Shown in pieces: positions 1-7,754 of a stretch of DNA of 64,000 bases (position 1 is its first letter; each line of letters begins with the position of its first letter). The DNA lies in the NCBI GenBank assembly GCA_963823945.1, contig CAWGNK010000007.1, forward strand, positions 62,001-126,000, given 5' to 3'. This stretch comes from Bog-793 sp963823945. Its GTDB lineage: Bacteria > Actinomycetota > Acidimicrobiia > Acidimicrobiales > Bog-793. The position numbers were made by a program, and so were the translations under genes. Under the pieces are notes generated by a model. The model searched no databases. It saw only the letters and a program-made list of their open reading frames with translations, and was not told the origin of the DNA.

Positions 1-456
1 TGCACGCTCGTCGTGCTCTGCGCGATCGTCGGCGACAGCGTGGGTTACGAGGTCGGCCGGCGTTTCGGGCCGGTGCTGCTCTCCCACCGACCGCTGAAGG
101 GCCATCCCGGGGTCGAAAGGACCCGTGACTTCCTGCAGCGGCGCGGGGCCTACGCCGTCTTCGTCGGTCGGTTCGCGGCGGTGTTTCGCGCCCTCGTCCC
201 CGGGGTCGCCGGGGCCTCCGAGGTGCGCTACCGGACCTTCCTCGCCGCCAACGCCGCCGGGGGGCTGATCTGGGGGGTCGCCTACACGCTCGCCGGCTAC
301 GCCGTCGGCAAGTCCTACCAGAAGGTGCTGACCTGGGGCGGCAGGACCTCGCTGGCGATCATCATCGTCGTCGTCGTGGCGGTCGTCGTTGCGCTCGTCG
401 TCCGCCGCCGACATCGCCATATTGCCGATTCATTACAGGAAAAGAACGGGGACTGA
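1..456 (+). CDS. DedA family membrane protein, 5' end cut by window
   Basis: The reading frame is open from base 1, so the N-terminus lies outside the window. The visible 151 residues match the C-terminal half of DedA (SNARE-associated/VTT domain) proteins: a GRF...R...PGVAG segment near residues 55-70, an F-A-A-N-A-A-G-G-L-I-W helix start, and a final hydrophobic helix rich in Ile and Val followed by a basic tail. DedA proteins are inner-membrane proteins linked to proton-motive-force maintenance and undecaprenyl-phosphate or phospholipid flipping. The exact substrate cannot be read from sequence. The gene downstream starts 108 bases later with its own promoter, so the two are probably not one operon. 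Confidence 0.85.
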   Translation, partial: CTLVVLCAIVGDSVGYEVGRRFGPVLLSHRPLKGHPGVERTRDFLQRRGAYAVFVGRFAAVFRALVPGVAGASEVRYRTFLAANAAGGLIWGVAYTLAGYAVGKSYQKVLTWGGRTSLAIIIVVVVAVVVALVVRRRHRHIADSLQEKNGD

Positions 457-461
457 ACCGG

Positions 462-488
462 TTGACGCCGCGTCCGCGCCGTTAGGCT
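462..488 (+). promoter_or_regulatory. Putative promoter of the first peroxiredoxin gene
   Basis: TTGACG at 462-467 and TAGGCT at 483-488 are separated by 15 bases, somewhat short for a sigma-70 type promoter. The start codon is 76 bases downstream of TAGGCT, giving a real 5' leader, and a GGGGGAGAGAAG ribosome-binding region precedes the ATG at 565. The same CCGTTAGGCT string recurs before the second peroxiredoxin, so the promoter core seems to have been duplicated with the gene. Confidence 0.45.
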
Positions 489-564
489 GACCCAGCCGAC
501 ACCCGAGACCGAACGGGAACGCCGTCCGCGACGCAAGGTCGCGACAGCAAGTGGGGGAGAGAAG

Positions 565-1239
565 ATGACACTGCGCCTCGGCGACTACGCGCCCGATTTC
601 ACCGCCAACTCCACCGAGGGGTGGATCGCCTTCCACGACTACCTCGGTGACGGCTGGGGCGTTCTCTTCTCGCACCCGGGGGACTTCACGCCGGTGTCCA
701 CGACCGAGCTCGGGGAGGTCTCGCGCCTCATCGGCGAGTTCGAGCGGCGCGACACGAAGGTCGTGGGCGTCTCGGCCGGCTCGGTCTCCTCGCACCTCGA
801 CTGGGCGGACGATATCAAGGAGGCGACCGGGCACTCGCTCAACTTCCCCCTGGTCGGCGACCCCGACCGCGTCATCGCCAGCCTCTACGGGGCGATCCGC
901 CCGTTCGCTGACGACTCGGCCGCGGTCCGTTCGGTCGTCGTCGTCGGCCCGGACAAGCGCGTCGAGCTGCTGATGAGCTACCCCGGCTCGACCGGTCGGG
1001 ACTTCACCGAGGTGCTCCGCGCCCTCGACTCGCTCCAGCTCGCCGCCCGCCACCCCGTCGTGACGCCGGTGAACTGGGAAGTCGGCGACGAGGTGATCGT
1101 CGCGCCGGTGATCCCGGATGAAGACGCGCAGGTGCGCTTCCCGCTGGGGTTCCGGACCGTCACCGGCTACCTGCGCTACACCCCACAGCCGGGGCGGGAG
1201 GCGGGATCCGGGCGCCGCGAAGAGAGCCGATCGAGATAG
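565..1239 (+). CDS. Cysteine-free peroxiredoxin homologue (likely pseudoenzyme)
   Basis: A 224-residue AhpC/TSA-fold protein of the Prx6 (1-Cys) group, clearly paralogous to the next gene along its whole length. The active-site loop reads DFTPVSTTEL, with Ser45 (codon 697-699, TCC) where peroxiredoxins carry the peroxidatic Cys. The Pro and Thr of the PxxT(x)xC motif and the later Arg (AVRSVVV) are kept. The protein contains no cysteine at all, so thiol peroxidase activity is not expected. The C-terminal Prx6-type domain is intact up to LRYTPQP, followed by a 14-residue charged tail absent from the paralogue. A regulatory, chaperone or hetero-oligomer role is possible but is inference. Confidence 0.9.
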   Translation: MTLRLGDYAPDFTANSTEGWIAFHDYLGDGWGVLFSHPGDFTPVSTTELGEVSRLIGEFERRDTKVVGVSAGSVSSHLDWADDIKEATGHSLNFPLVGDPDRVIASLYGAIRPFADDSAAVRSVVVVGPDKRVELLMSYPGSTGRDFTEVLRALDSLQLAARHPVVTPVNWEVGDEVIVAPVIPDEDAQVRFPLGFRTVTGYLRYTPQPGREAGSGRREESRSR

Positions 1240-1261
1240 TCGGGTTTTCCGGCGACGCCGT

Positions 1262-1267
1262 TAGGCT
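1262..1267 (+). promoter_or_regulatory. -10-like TAGGCT upstream of second peroxiredoxin
   Basis: TAGGCT sits 68 bases before the ATG at 1336 and lies in the same CCGTTAGGCT context as the element ahead of the first peroxiredoxin. No convincing -35 is visible. It suggests that the intact peroxiredoxin has its own promoter in the 96-base gap. Confidence 0.35.
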
Positions 1268-1335
1268 CGCCGCCGCACATGACCGATACCGTGGCGGGCG
1301 CCTCGGGCACCGCCGGAATGGACGAGGAAGAAGAG

Positions 1336-1971
1336 ATGGCACTGCAACTGGGCGACGCCGCCCCGGACTTCACCACCGACTCGACTGAGGGCGAGATCAA
1401 CCTGTACAAGTATCTCGGTGACGGCTGGGGGATCCTGTTCTCGCACCCGAAGGACTTCACGCCGGTGTGCACGACCGAGCTCGGCGAGGTCGCCCGGCTC
1501 AAGGGCGAGTTCGACAAGCGCAACACCAAGGTCCTCGGCGTCTCGGTCGACCCCGTCTCGTCGCACACAGAGTGGTCCGGCGACATCAAGGAGGCCACCG
1601 GCCACGCGCTCAACTACCCGCTGCTCGGCGACCCCGACCGCAAGGTGGCCGGCCTGTACGGGATGATCCACCCGAACGCCGACAACACCCTCACGGTCCG
1701 GTCGGTCTTCATCATCGGCCCCGACAAGAAGGTCAAGCTGATGATCACCTACCCGGCCTCGACGGGCCGGAACTTCCAGGAGATCCTCCGCGTCCTCGAC
1801 TCGCTCCAGCTCACGGCGAACTACTCGGTCTCGACGCCGGTGAACTGGAAAGACGGAGAGGAAGTCATCATCGCCCCGGCGATTTCCGACGAGGATGCCA
1901 AGGTGAAGTTCCCCAAGGGCTTCCGGACCGTCAAGAAGTACCTGCGGTACACGCCGCAACCGAACCGCTGA
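1336..1971 (+). CDS. 1-Cys peroxiredoxin (Prx6/AhpC-TSA family)
   Basis: A 211-residue thiol peroxidase that should reduce hydrogen peroxide and organic peroxides in the cytoplasm. The peroxidatic Cys45 lies in DFTPVCTTEL and the supporting Arg in TVRSVF. Cys45 is the only cysteine, which fits the 1-Cys Prx6 subgroup with its C-terminal domain ending KKYLRYTPQP. The start at 1336 is preferred over the in-frame ATGs at 1279 and 1318 because MALQLGDAAPDF aligns with MTLRLGDYAPDF of the upstream paralogue and because GAGGAAGAAGAG directly precedes it. Reductant is unknown; mycothiol or mycoredoxin would fit an mshD-containing organism (inference). Confidence 0.95.
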   Translation: MALQLGDAAPDFTTDSTEGEINLYKYLGDGWGILFSHPKDFTPVCTTELGEVARLKGEFDKRNTKVLGVSVDPVSSHTEWSGDIKEATGHALNYPLLGDPDRKVAGLYGMIHPNADNTLTVRSVFIIGPDKKVKLMITYPASTGRNFQEILRVLDSLQLTANYSVSTPVNWKDGEEVIIAPAISDEDAKVKFPKGFRTVKKYLRYTPQPNR

Positions 1972-2101
1972 GCGGATCCGCCCGACCGCTCATGGCGCTC
2001 AGTCCCGCCTCCGGATCCCGGAGGCGGGACGGTGCGCGCCCCCGCCCGTGAGTGCAGGGATTTCCTGCCCCGGGCCGGGATCTGTGGGGCGCCGCTCCTA
2101 G

Positions 2102-2773
2102 TTACGCCGACGGAGGCGGAACCGTCGCGGGCTTCGCCATCGGCGACACAGGCAGCCGGAGATGCGTCCAGACAAGCGCGCCTGCGGCTAGCGCCACGTA
2201 AAGGGCATCGAGCAGCATCCGCAGCGTGGGAATGCGCCCTGAGCTCAAGAAGACGCCGGGTGCGATGAGCTGGAAGATGGCGTACGCGACGACGACGACG
2301 GCGATGGCCGTGACGAGAACGCTCACAAAGGCGACCGCCGCGACGTAGCTCTGGCCGACGCGCCGAGTGAGCGGGGATTCGGGGTCGGTCGCCAGGGCCA
2401 GGCGCATCCCCGCTCGCAGGTGTGTCACGAGGATCGCCACGCTGACGAGGAGCACGATGGCGCCGAGCACCGCGCCGCGGGCACTCGCGTCCCCGACGGG
2501 GTGAATTGCCTGGCTGAAGGTCGCTGGATGGCTTCCGATCAGCTCGACGAGCGAAGCGACGATGGCTACCGAACCGATGAGGGCGGTCCAAATCGTGACA
2601 AACGATGCCCCGAAGAGGTACACGGCGAGCGGCCGGCGGTGCGTCGGATCGGCTTCGGCGCGGTTGGCCACCACGATGACGACAAAGAGGCCGACGGTGC
2701 CGAGTAACCCCACGACCTCAAGCGCCCCAATGATCAGGCCCAATGAGATCGGGGACGCAGATAGCATATTCAT
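2102..2773 (-). CDS. Hypothetical multi-pass membrane protein
   Basis: A 223-residue protein with about five hydrophobic segments: residues 10-35 (SLGLIIGALEVVGLLGTVGL), 50-75, 100-120, 142-168 and 185-200, with a soluble Pro-rich C-terminus. I do not recognise the family. The ATG at 2773 is preceded by GGGGGGTC, a plausible ribosome-binding site. The gene stands alone on the minus strand between the peroxiredoxins and a plus-strand permease, at the left edge of a stretch with visibly lower GC content than the flanking core genes, so it may belong to an acquired accessory block. Confidence 0.75.
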   Translation of the reverse strand: MNMLSASPISLGLIIGALEVVGLLGTVGLFVVIVVANRAEADPTHRRPLAVYLFGASFVTIWTALIGSVAIVASLVELIGSHPATFSQAIHPVGDASARGAVLGAIVLLVSVAILVTHLRAGMRLALATDPESPLTRRVGQSYVAAVAFVSVLVTAIAVVVVAYAIFQLIAPGVFLSSGRIPTLRMLLDALYVALAAGALVWTHLRLPVSPMAKPATVPPPSA

Positions 2774-3167
2774 GGTTGACCCCCCGGTTGGATGTGTTGG
2801 TTAGAGCAGCCGCCACGACCGTACCTGTGAAGAAACTGGGAGGCAATGAATCTGAAGCAGGGCTATTACGGCGGCTGGCGCACGAGCGACACATGGTCAA
2901 ATCGAGAACGTTGACATGCCAGTCGAACGCGTCCTCGATCGCCGGCGATTCCACCGAGCGGCCCGAGGCGACACCTCGCTTTGATGGACAGAGATTGTTG
3001 ACGAGCGTGGCAACGCCCTCCCGCAAGAGGGCGGCGATATATAGCCTGGATCGCGATGAGGGACGAAACACCGGGCACCGAATGGACCTTCGCGGGCCTC
3101 TGCGCGGATCGGGACTTGCTGACTAGCTTCGACGCTCGACGCTGACCGAACGCGCGCCGAGACGCAC
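2774..3167. other. 394-base intergenic region with promoter-like element
   Basis: This lower-GC gap separates divergent genes. It contains a short hairpin (GCCCTC 3015-3020, GAGGGC 3027-3032), a TATATAGCCT string at 3038-3047 and a TAGCTT at 3124-3129, 38 bases before the permease start. A very short reading frame (3056-3145) follows the TAGCCT. Longer reading frames here show no recognisable protein. Confidence 0.4.
3056..3145 (+). CDS. Possible 29-codon small ORF or leader peptide
   Basis: ATG at 3056 lies 8 bases after TAGCCT (3042-3047), the same layout as the leaderless genes in this window. It encodes 29 residues beginning MRDETPGTEWTF and ends 22 bases before the GRP-type permease gene. 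No homologue is recognised. It could be a leader peptide of the permease transcript or chance; the evidence is only the -10-to-start spacing. Confidence 0.25.
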   Translation: MRDETPGTEWTFAGLCADRDLLTSFDARR

Positions 3168-4094
3168 ATGACAGCGCTCCTCGCACTCATCACGGTGGTG
3201 GCGTGGGGTACCTGGATACCGCTGGCCCAGATCGCACGCGGTGTTCCCCAACGCTTGCGGACTTTCTACGTGACCGTTGGCAACTTCGTTTTCGCAACGA
3301 TTGCGCTCGTCTCGAGTGGTGGCCATCTCTCCTCCGGCTGGCGCGAGTTCTGGCTGCCCCTGGTCGGGGGCCTGGTGTGGACGGCCGGAAACTACTCTGC
3401 CTTTCGCGCCACCGAAGCAATCGGACTGGCCCGTGCCGCTGGGTCCTGGACGCCACTGAACGTCATCACCGCGTTCGTGTGGGGCACTCTTCTGTTTGGC
3501 GAGTTGAAGAGCTTCAGCTCCACGCACTTGACGGTGGTGGCGCTCGCGCTCGTGTTCATCCTTATCGGGGTGCTGCTCATTGTGCGCTCGCAAGATGCTG
3601 CTGGCGCCTCACCGTCTGTCGTCACGTTGGCAGGACCGCCGGCGTCGACTGCAGAAGCAGCCAACACACCTCGACTCGGACTGCTCTGGGCCGTGGCAGC
3701 CGGATTGCTGTGGGGCAGCTACTTCGTGCCAGCTCAGTGGGCAAAGGTGCCGACGCAGGTGGCCAACTTTCCCCTCGCGCTCGGCATCCTCGCCGCTGGG
3801 TTCGTCCTCGCGCTGCCTGCCGGCAAATCATTCAGGTTGAGTCTCAGGGTGACAACCCTGGAGTTGGCGGCTGGGGTTCTATTCGGCGTCGGCAATCTCG
3901 CTTTGCTTGGCTTGGTTTCCAGGGTGGGCAGTGGCGTGGGCTTCACCATCGCCCAGCTGAGCCTCCTGGTCAATGCCAGCATCGGGATCTGGGTCTTCAG
4001 AACGCCTGAGCCAGGTTCCCGAGCCGCGCGGATTGCTCTGGCAGGAATCCTGATTGCCGGCGTCGGCGGCGGCGTGATCGGTGTCGTGAGGTAG
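3168..4094 (+). CDS. GRP-family (DMT superfamily) sugar permease-like protein
   Basis: A 308-residue integral membrane protein with about ten hydrophobic helices arranged as two similar halves. The repeats AWGTWIPLAQ near the N-terminus and LLWGSYFVPAQW near residue 185 are the W-G-(T/S)-(W/Y)-x-x-P signature of the glucose/ribose permease (GRP, RhaT-like) branch of the drug/metabolite transporter superfamily. Substrate cannot be assigned; sugar uptake is typical of the family. The gene has a lower GC content than its core neighbours and no operon partner on its strand. Confidence 0.8.
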   Translation: MTALLALITVVAWGTWIPLAQIARGVPQRLRTFYVTVGNFVFATIALVSSGGHLSSGWREFWLPLVGGLVWTAGNYSAFRATEAIGLARAAGSWTPLNVITAFVWGTLLFGELKSFSSTHLTVVALALVFILIGVLLIVRSQDAAGASPSVVTLAGPPASTAEAANTPRLGLLWAVAAGLLWGSYFVPAQWAKVPTQVANFPLALGILAAGFVLALPAGKSFRLSLRVTTLELAAGVLFGVGNLALLGLVSRVGSGVGFTIAQLSLLVNASIGIWVFRTPEPGSRAARIALAGILIAGVGGGVIGVVR

Positions 4095-4257
4095 TTCGCT
4101 GTGTCCAGTGGTCGCCATCGTCTGACGGAGCAGGCGCTCCGAGGAACCGCGGAGGGCATCTCCGGGTATCCCTGATCGTCGACTCTCGTTAATGCCGTGG
4201 CTGCGATCAGTCAATGGGACGTTCACGCATGGAACGCGTCGGCGAAACGATCCGCCG

Positions 4258-4872
4258 TCACGCCGACGCTGTTCGGCGTCGCGAGACCACGAGCCCGACC
4301 GAACAGACGGCGCCGACAGCCACCTCTGCGATGGCCACGGCAGGGAAGTCCGATGTTGAGCTCAGATGGCCGTGGAAGTACGCCAACCAAGCCAGAGGCT
4401 CGAACACAAGCAGACCCGTCGCCGCGAGGGCGATGCCCATCGATCTTCGCCGACGCGACAGCGCTCCGAGAATGCCCATAACGGGCCCGCTGACCAGGCC
4501 AAGCCGGATGTAGTAGGCACCGCTGGCAAGGGCGAATCGCAGGTCGCCCAGGAGGCCGTGCCCTGTGAGACCAAGGACGTAGATGTTCGCCACGTAGAAC
4601 GCGCAGAGCGCGAGCACGGTCACGAGAAGTCCCGCTCCGGCACCCCGCCAGACACCCCGCTTCCCCAGAGCGGCACCGGCACCGAACGCGATCAGCAGCC
4701 AGGGCGCGCTGAGATTGCCGATCGTCGCCCTGACGCCGCCCTGGCTTCCGTGGATCACCGACATCGCGGCACCAAAACAGAGAGCACCCGCGAGAACGAA
4801 GCTGAAGGCGGTACCCCGTCTGCGAAGCACGAGCCAAGGATACCGACGCTGGAAAGGTGAACGCCCCGCCAT
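4258..4872 (-). CDS. Hypothetical membrane protein (possibly DUF6518-like)
   Basis: A 204-residue protein with a basic N-terminus followed by about six hydrophobic segments (near residues 20-40, 52-70, 78-100, 115-140, 147-163, 175-197) and a basic C-terminus. Glycine-rich helices and a GHGLLGDLRFALASGAYYI loop recall small actinobacterial membrane proteins such as DUF6518, but this is from memory and not certain. It is divergent from the DJ-1 gene that begins 94 bases away. No signal peptide or catalytic motif is seen. Confidence 0.7.
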   Translation of the reverse strand: MAGRSPFQRRYPWLVLRRRGTAFSFVLAGALCFGAAMSVIHGSQGGVRATIGNLSAPWLLIAFGAGAALGKRGVWRGAGAGLLVTVLALCAFYVANIYVLGLTGHGLLGDLRFALASGAYYIRLGLVSGPVMGILGALSRRRRSMGIALAATGLLVFEPLAWLAYFHGHLSSTSDFPAVAIAEVAVGAVCSVGLVVSRRRTASA

Positions 4873-4952
4873 CGCTATGCGCGCACTCTCGGGTTGGCTG
4901 CAACAAGTAGTGGCACGGTTGCGGCCTTGCCCGAGTCACGAGGAGCATCGGC

Positions 4953-4958
4953 GATAAT
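4953..4958 (+). promoter_or_regulatory. -10 GATAAT, leaderless start of DJ-1/PfpI gene
   Basis: GATAAT is followed by 7 bases and then the ATG at 4966. This spacing puts transcription start at or near the A of ATG and supports that start over the in-frame ATG at 4957, which overlaps the element. Confidence 0.5.
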
Positions 4959-4965
4959 GGCGGCC

Positions 4966-5598
4966 ATGACCGAAGCTGTGAAGCGCCGCCAGGTCGCCGT
5001 CGTCCTCTTCGACGGGTTCGAACTGCTCGATGTGTTCGGTCCCCTGGAGCTGTTTGGGAACGTCGCCGAACGATTCGGCATCACCCTGCTGGGACCTACA
5101 GCCGGGCCGTTGCGAAGCGCCCAAGGTCCGCGGACGGTAGCTGACTGTTCCTACGATGACGCTGCTGTTGCTGACGTAGTGCTCGTTCCCGGAGGCATCG
5201 GCACGAGGCGACTGGCAGGCGACCCGGTCTTCCTCAGGTGGCTTGCCGATTGGGCGTCTGCCGCGACCTTCGTCACCTCCGTGTGCACAGGATCCGGTCT
5301 GCTGGCAGCGGCCGGGCTGCTCGACGGTTACCGAGCGACCTCCAACAAGCGGGCGTTCGCCTGGGCCTGCCAGCAGAGTCCCCGGGTTGAGTGGGTCGCG
5401 CAAGCGCGCTGGGTGGAAGACCGGGACCGGTGGACTTCGTCTGGAGTCGCGGCAGGCATGGACATGACGCTTGCCCTGATCGCTCGCCTGCACGGCGAGC
5501 AGGTTGCCACCGCGCTTGCGAGCGGGATCGAGCTGGAATGGCACCGAGACTCAAGCTGGGATCCATTTGCCGCGTTGAATGGACTTTCTCCAAGCTGA
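4966..5598 (+). CDS. DJ-1/PfpI family protein (class I glutamine amidotransferase-like)
   Basis: A 210-residue protein opening with VAVVLFDGFELLDVFGPLE, the DJ-1/PfpI/ThiJ signature. The nucleophile-elbow region reads VTSVCTGSGLLAAAGLLDG, giving a catalytic-type Cys after SV, and RATSNKRAFAW follows where AraC-associated and isonitrile-hydratase-like members have their H/T segment. C-terminal GVAAGMDMTLALIARLHG is the usual helix of the family. There is no DNA-binding domain, so it is a stand-alone enzyme or chaperone rather than a GATase1 regulator. Isocyanide hydratase (InhA-like) activity is a possibility; the precise reaction is not determined. Confidence 0.85.
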   Translation: MTEAVKRRQVAVVLFDGFELLDVFGPLELFGNVAERFGITLLGPTAGPLRSAQGPRTVADCSYDDAAVADVVLVPGGIGTRRLAGDPVFLRWLADWASAATFVTSVCTGSGLLAAAGLLDGYRATSNKRAFAWACQQSPRVEWVAQARWVEDRDRWTSSGVAAGMDMTLALIARLHGEQVATALASGIELEWHRDSSWDPFAALNGLSPS

Positions 5599-5796
5599 CA
5601 CGCCGGATACCAATCACCTCCTCATGGTCACGGGTCCGCAGGCTTGCCTGCGAGCGATCCCAGACTGCCTCGCAATGTGCGGGTCGAGTCAGGGCCTCAG
5701 GGTGCCCCCTGCCGCTGCGAGTGCGAATCCCGTAGAGCCGGTCGTATCGATGACCTGCTGTAGAGAAACTTTCAACCCCGGGTCGGGCGGCGCTCG

Positions 5797-5802
5797 TAGC
5801 AT
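5797..5802 (+). promoter_or_regulatory. -10 TAGCAT, leaderless start
   Basis: TAGCAT is followed by six bases and the GTG at 5809. The arrangement supports GTG as the start and suggests a leaderless transcript for the unknown 305-residue protein. Confidence 0.45.
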
Positions 5803-5808
5803 TCGGGT

Positions 5809-6726
5809 GTGCCTGGACTGACCCCCTTCCGGCCCGTCCCGAGTGGAGAGCTCGCACCTGTGCGGGATTGGCGGGTTGAGGCACGGTACGCGAGTCCAGA
5901 CCGTCAGCGCGAACTTCGTTTCCACAAGCCGTTGGAGCTTCGAATGGGCCTCGGCTATTGGGGCAACGTGAGCCTCGTGGAAAGGGGCCAGGATGTGACG
6001 GCCAGGCACCCGGGCCTCGTTAGCGCCCTCGGTCTTGGTTCAAGGTTCCTAGGTTGCTATCGGCCCTGGAGTCACGACGCAGGCGCTCTCGTCGTGACGA
6101 CGCTGACGGCCCACGACAACGAGATCCAGTCGGGGTACGTGCTGTATTCGATGTCGGACGCGTCGATCCGATTCGCTGAGCCCAACAATTGGGTCCGAGG
6201 GATGACGTGGTCACCGAATGAGGATCTTGTGCTGATTGTGACCAAGACCACCTGTGAGGTGGTGAGCGGCGCCGGGCAGAAGGTCGTCACGGTCGCGAAC
6301 GATCTCGGGAGACGGGCAGTGATCGCAGGTTGGACTCCGAGTGGCGCCTGGTTCTTCTGCGCCGGACCAGGACTCACAGGCGCCCCTACCGACCTCGTGT
6401 TCTACTCGCGTGAGGGCCACGAGGCAGTGAGGATTCCGCTCGATCCCCGAGAGCTGGCTCCGTATGACAGCGCGCTCTACTCCAAGCTTGATCGTGACGG
6501 GTACTGCCTGACGCTGTCCCCGGGCCTGCGAGCTGTTGGTCGGGGCCTGGATGAGTGGTCGGACTGCGAGTTCGACCCCGAACGGAATGCGCTTATCGTT
6601 TGTGTCCTGAGACCGACGTCTGAAGTCGCGCCGCTCTCACCGCTCAGGAAACAGGAGTCTGATGAACCGGCCCAGCTCGGCTGCACCGTTGAGAAGCGAT
6701 GGCTGCGGGCTGAGGTGATCGATTGA
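5809..6726 (+). CDS. Uncharacterised protein, possible beta-propeller fold
   Basis: A 305-residue soluble protein without signal peptide or membrane helices. Segments such as RGMTWSPNEDLVLIVTKTTCEVV and IAGWTPSGAWFFCAGPG resemble consecutive WD40/TolB-like blades (a hydrophobic strand, then x-W-(S/T)-P-x-(D/G)), so a propeller-like fold is inferred. I do not recognise a named family. Third codon positions are less GC-biased than in core genes of the window, consistent with acquired DNA. A 49-codon frame overlaps its stop codon by TTGA. Confidence 0.7.
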   Translation: MPGLTPFRPVPSGELAPVRDWRVEARYASPDRQRELRFHKPLELRMGLGYWGNVSLVERGQDVTARHPGLVSALGLGSRFLGCYRPWSHDAGALVVTTLTAHDNEIQSGYVLYSMSDASIRFAEPNNWVRGMTWSPNEDLVLIVTKTTCEVVSGAGQKVVTVANDLGRRAVIAGWTPSGAWFFCAGPGLTGAPTDLVFYSREGHEAVRIPLDPRELAPYDSALYSKLDRDGYCLTLSPGLRAVGRGLDEWSDCEFDPERNALIVCVLRPTSEVAPLSPLRKQESDEPAQLGCTVEKRWLRAEVID

Positions 6727-6872
6727 GCTGGGAAGTCTCGACCACTGCTGGCGCCGACCTGGATTCTGATCCGCTGCGCGGACTGGATGTCGCCCGACTC
6801 GCAGCCGCGCTGGTGTGCGTCCACTCACGCTCGACGGGAGCGGGCGTACCCCTCATGGTCCAGAACAGATGA
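6723..6872 (+). CDS. Possible 49-residue small protein coupled to the upstream gene
   Basis: TTG at 6723 overlaps the TGA (6724-6726) of the preceding gene in a TTGA arrangement, the same coupling used by real gene pairs here (for example alaS-ruvX). It would encode 49 residues starting MSWEVSTTAGADLDSD and ending at TGA 6870-6872. No family is recognised and no other support exists. Confidence 0.3.
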   Translation: MSWEVSTTAGADLDSDPLRGLDVARLAAALVCVHSRSTGAGVPLMVQNR

Positions 6873-6922
6873 AAGAACGGACCATCGCGCGACCTGCTGC
6901 GTGAGCAACTACTTGCCGACGG

Positions 6923-7519
6923 TCACTGCCCGGTGCGCCCGTCGATTCGCTCGCGCAAGAGGTCCGCGTGGCCGCAGTGACGGGCGTACTCCTCGACCAG
7001 GTGTACAAGCACCGAGCGCAACGGGACCGTCGAGCCGTCACGGTTGCGCCCCAAGGTGCCGAGATCGTTCACCCCGTCGACAAACCCCTCCGCGAACGCG
7101 ACCTCGTCACGCCATGCGTCCCACGCCTCGGCGACGACGCGGGGATCGGCGACCGCACCGTTCCATTCACCGTCGTGATCTTCTTCGCTACGAAAGCGTG
7201 GCGGGGCGGGCTCGCCGGCCATCACCCGGCGAAACCAATACCGCTCCACCTCGGCCATGTGGCGGATCAACCCGAGGAGCGACATCGTGGAGGGCGGCAC
7301 CGAGCGCGTGGCGAGCTGCCCGGGATCGAGATCCGCGCACTTCATCTCCATTGTGAGCCGGTAAGCACGGAGATAACTGAGTACGGTGCTTCGCTCGTCT
7401 GTGGGCTCGGGTCCTCCTTCTCGGGGATCCGTGTCGGGGTCGACCCACATGTCGGGGCGGACGACCGACGCGGTCCAGCGCTCGGGCACGTCTGGGTCGG
7501 GGCGGTTGGCAGTGGTCAT
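6923..7519 (-). CDS. DinB/DUF664 family protein
   Basis: A 198-residue protein of the DinB/MST superfamily four-helix bundle. Family features include the helix STVLSYLRAYR, the PPSTMSLLGLIRHMAEVERYW segment with the metal-ligand-type His in LIRHMAEVE, and C-terminal LVHLVEEYARHCGHADLLRE with two more His residues. Three histidines at these positions usually bind a divalent metal. Actinobacterial DUF664 members are often thiol (mycothiol)-dependent transferases, and mshD is present in this window, but its own substrate is unknown. It starts at ATG 7519; a second ATG lies 9 bases upstream in another frame. Confidence 0.85.
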   Translation of the reverse strand: MTTANRPDPDVPERWTASVVRPDMWVDPDTDPREGGPEPTDERSTVLSYLRAYRLTMEMKCADLDPGQLATRSVPPSTMSLLGLIRHMAEVERYWFRRVMAGEPAPPRFRSEEDHDGEWNGAVADPRVVAEAWDAWRDEVAFAEGFVDGVNDLGTLGRNRDGSTVPLRSVLVHLVEEYARHCGHADLLRERIDGRTGQ

Positions 7520-7754
7520 CGGTCCATGGTGGTCGCTGGGAAAGGCGCTGGCAACAGCGTCTTGCGCTGGCTTGCGCGGTCAGACAGGGCTACGCCACCG
7601 CAGTGGAGAGCCGTCGTCGTTCTCAGGTGCACAAGGCCGGTGAGTACGAGGGGCCTGGCGCAGCAAGGAACGTGTCCGATGGTCGCGCCAATTCCCCCCG
7701 GAACCGGCCGAGTTGGGAGTTTCCAGAGAATCCCCCCAAGCCGGCGCGCCAGCA

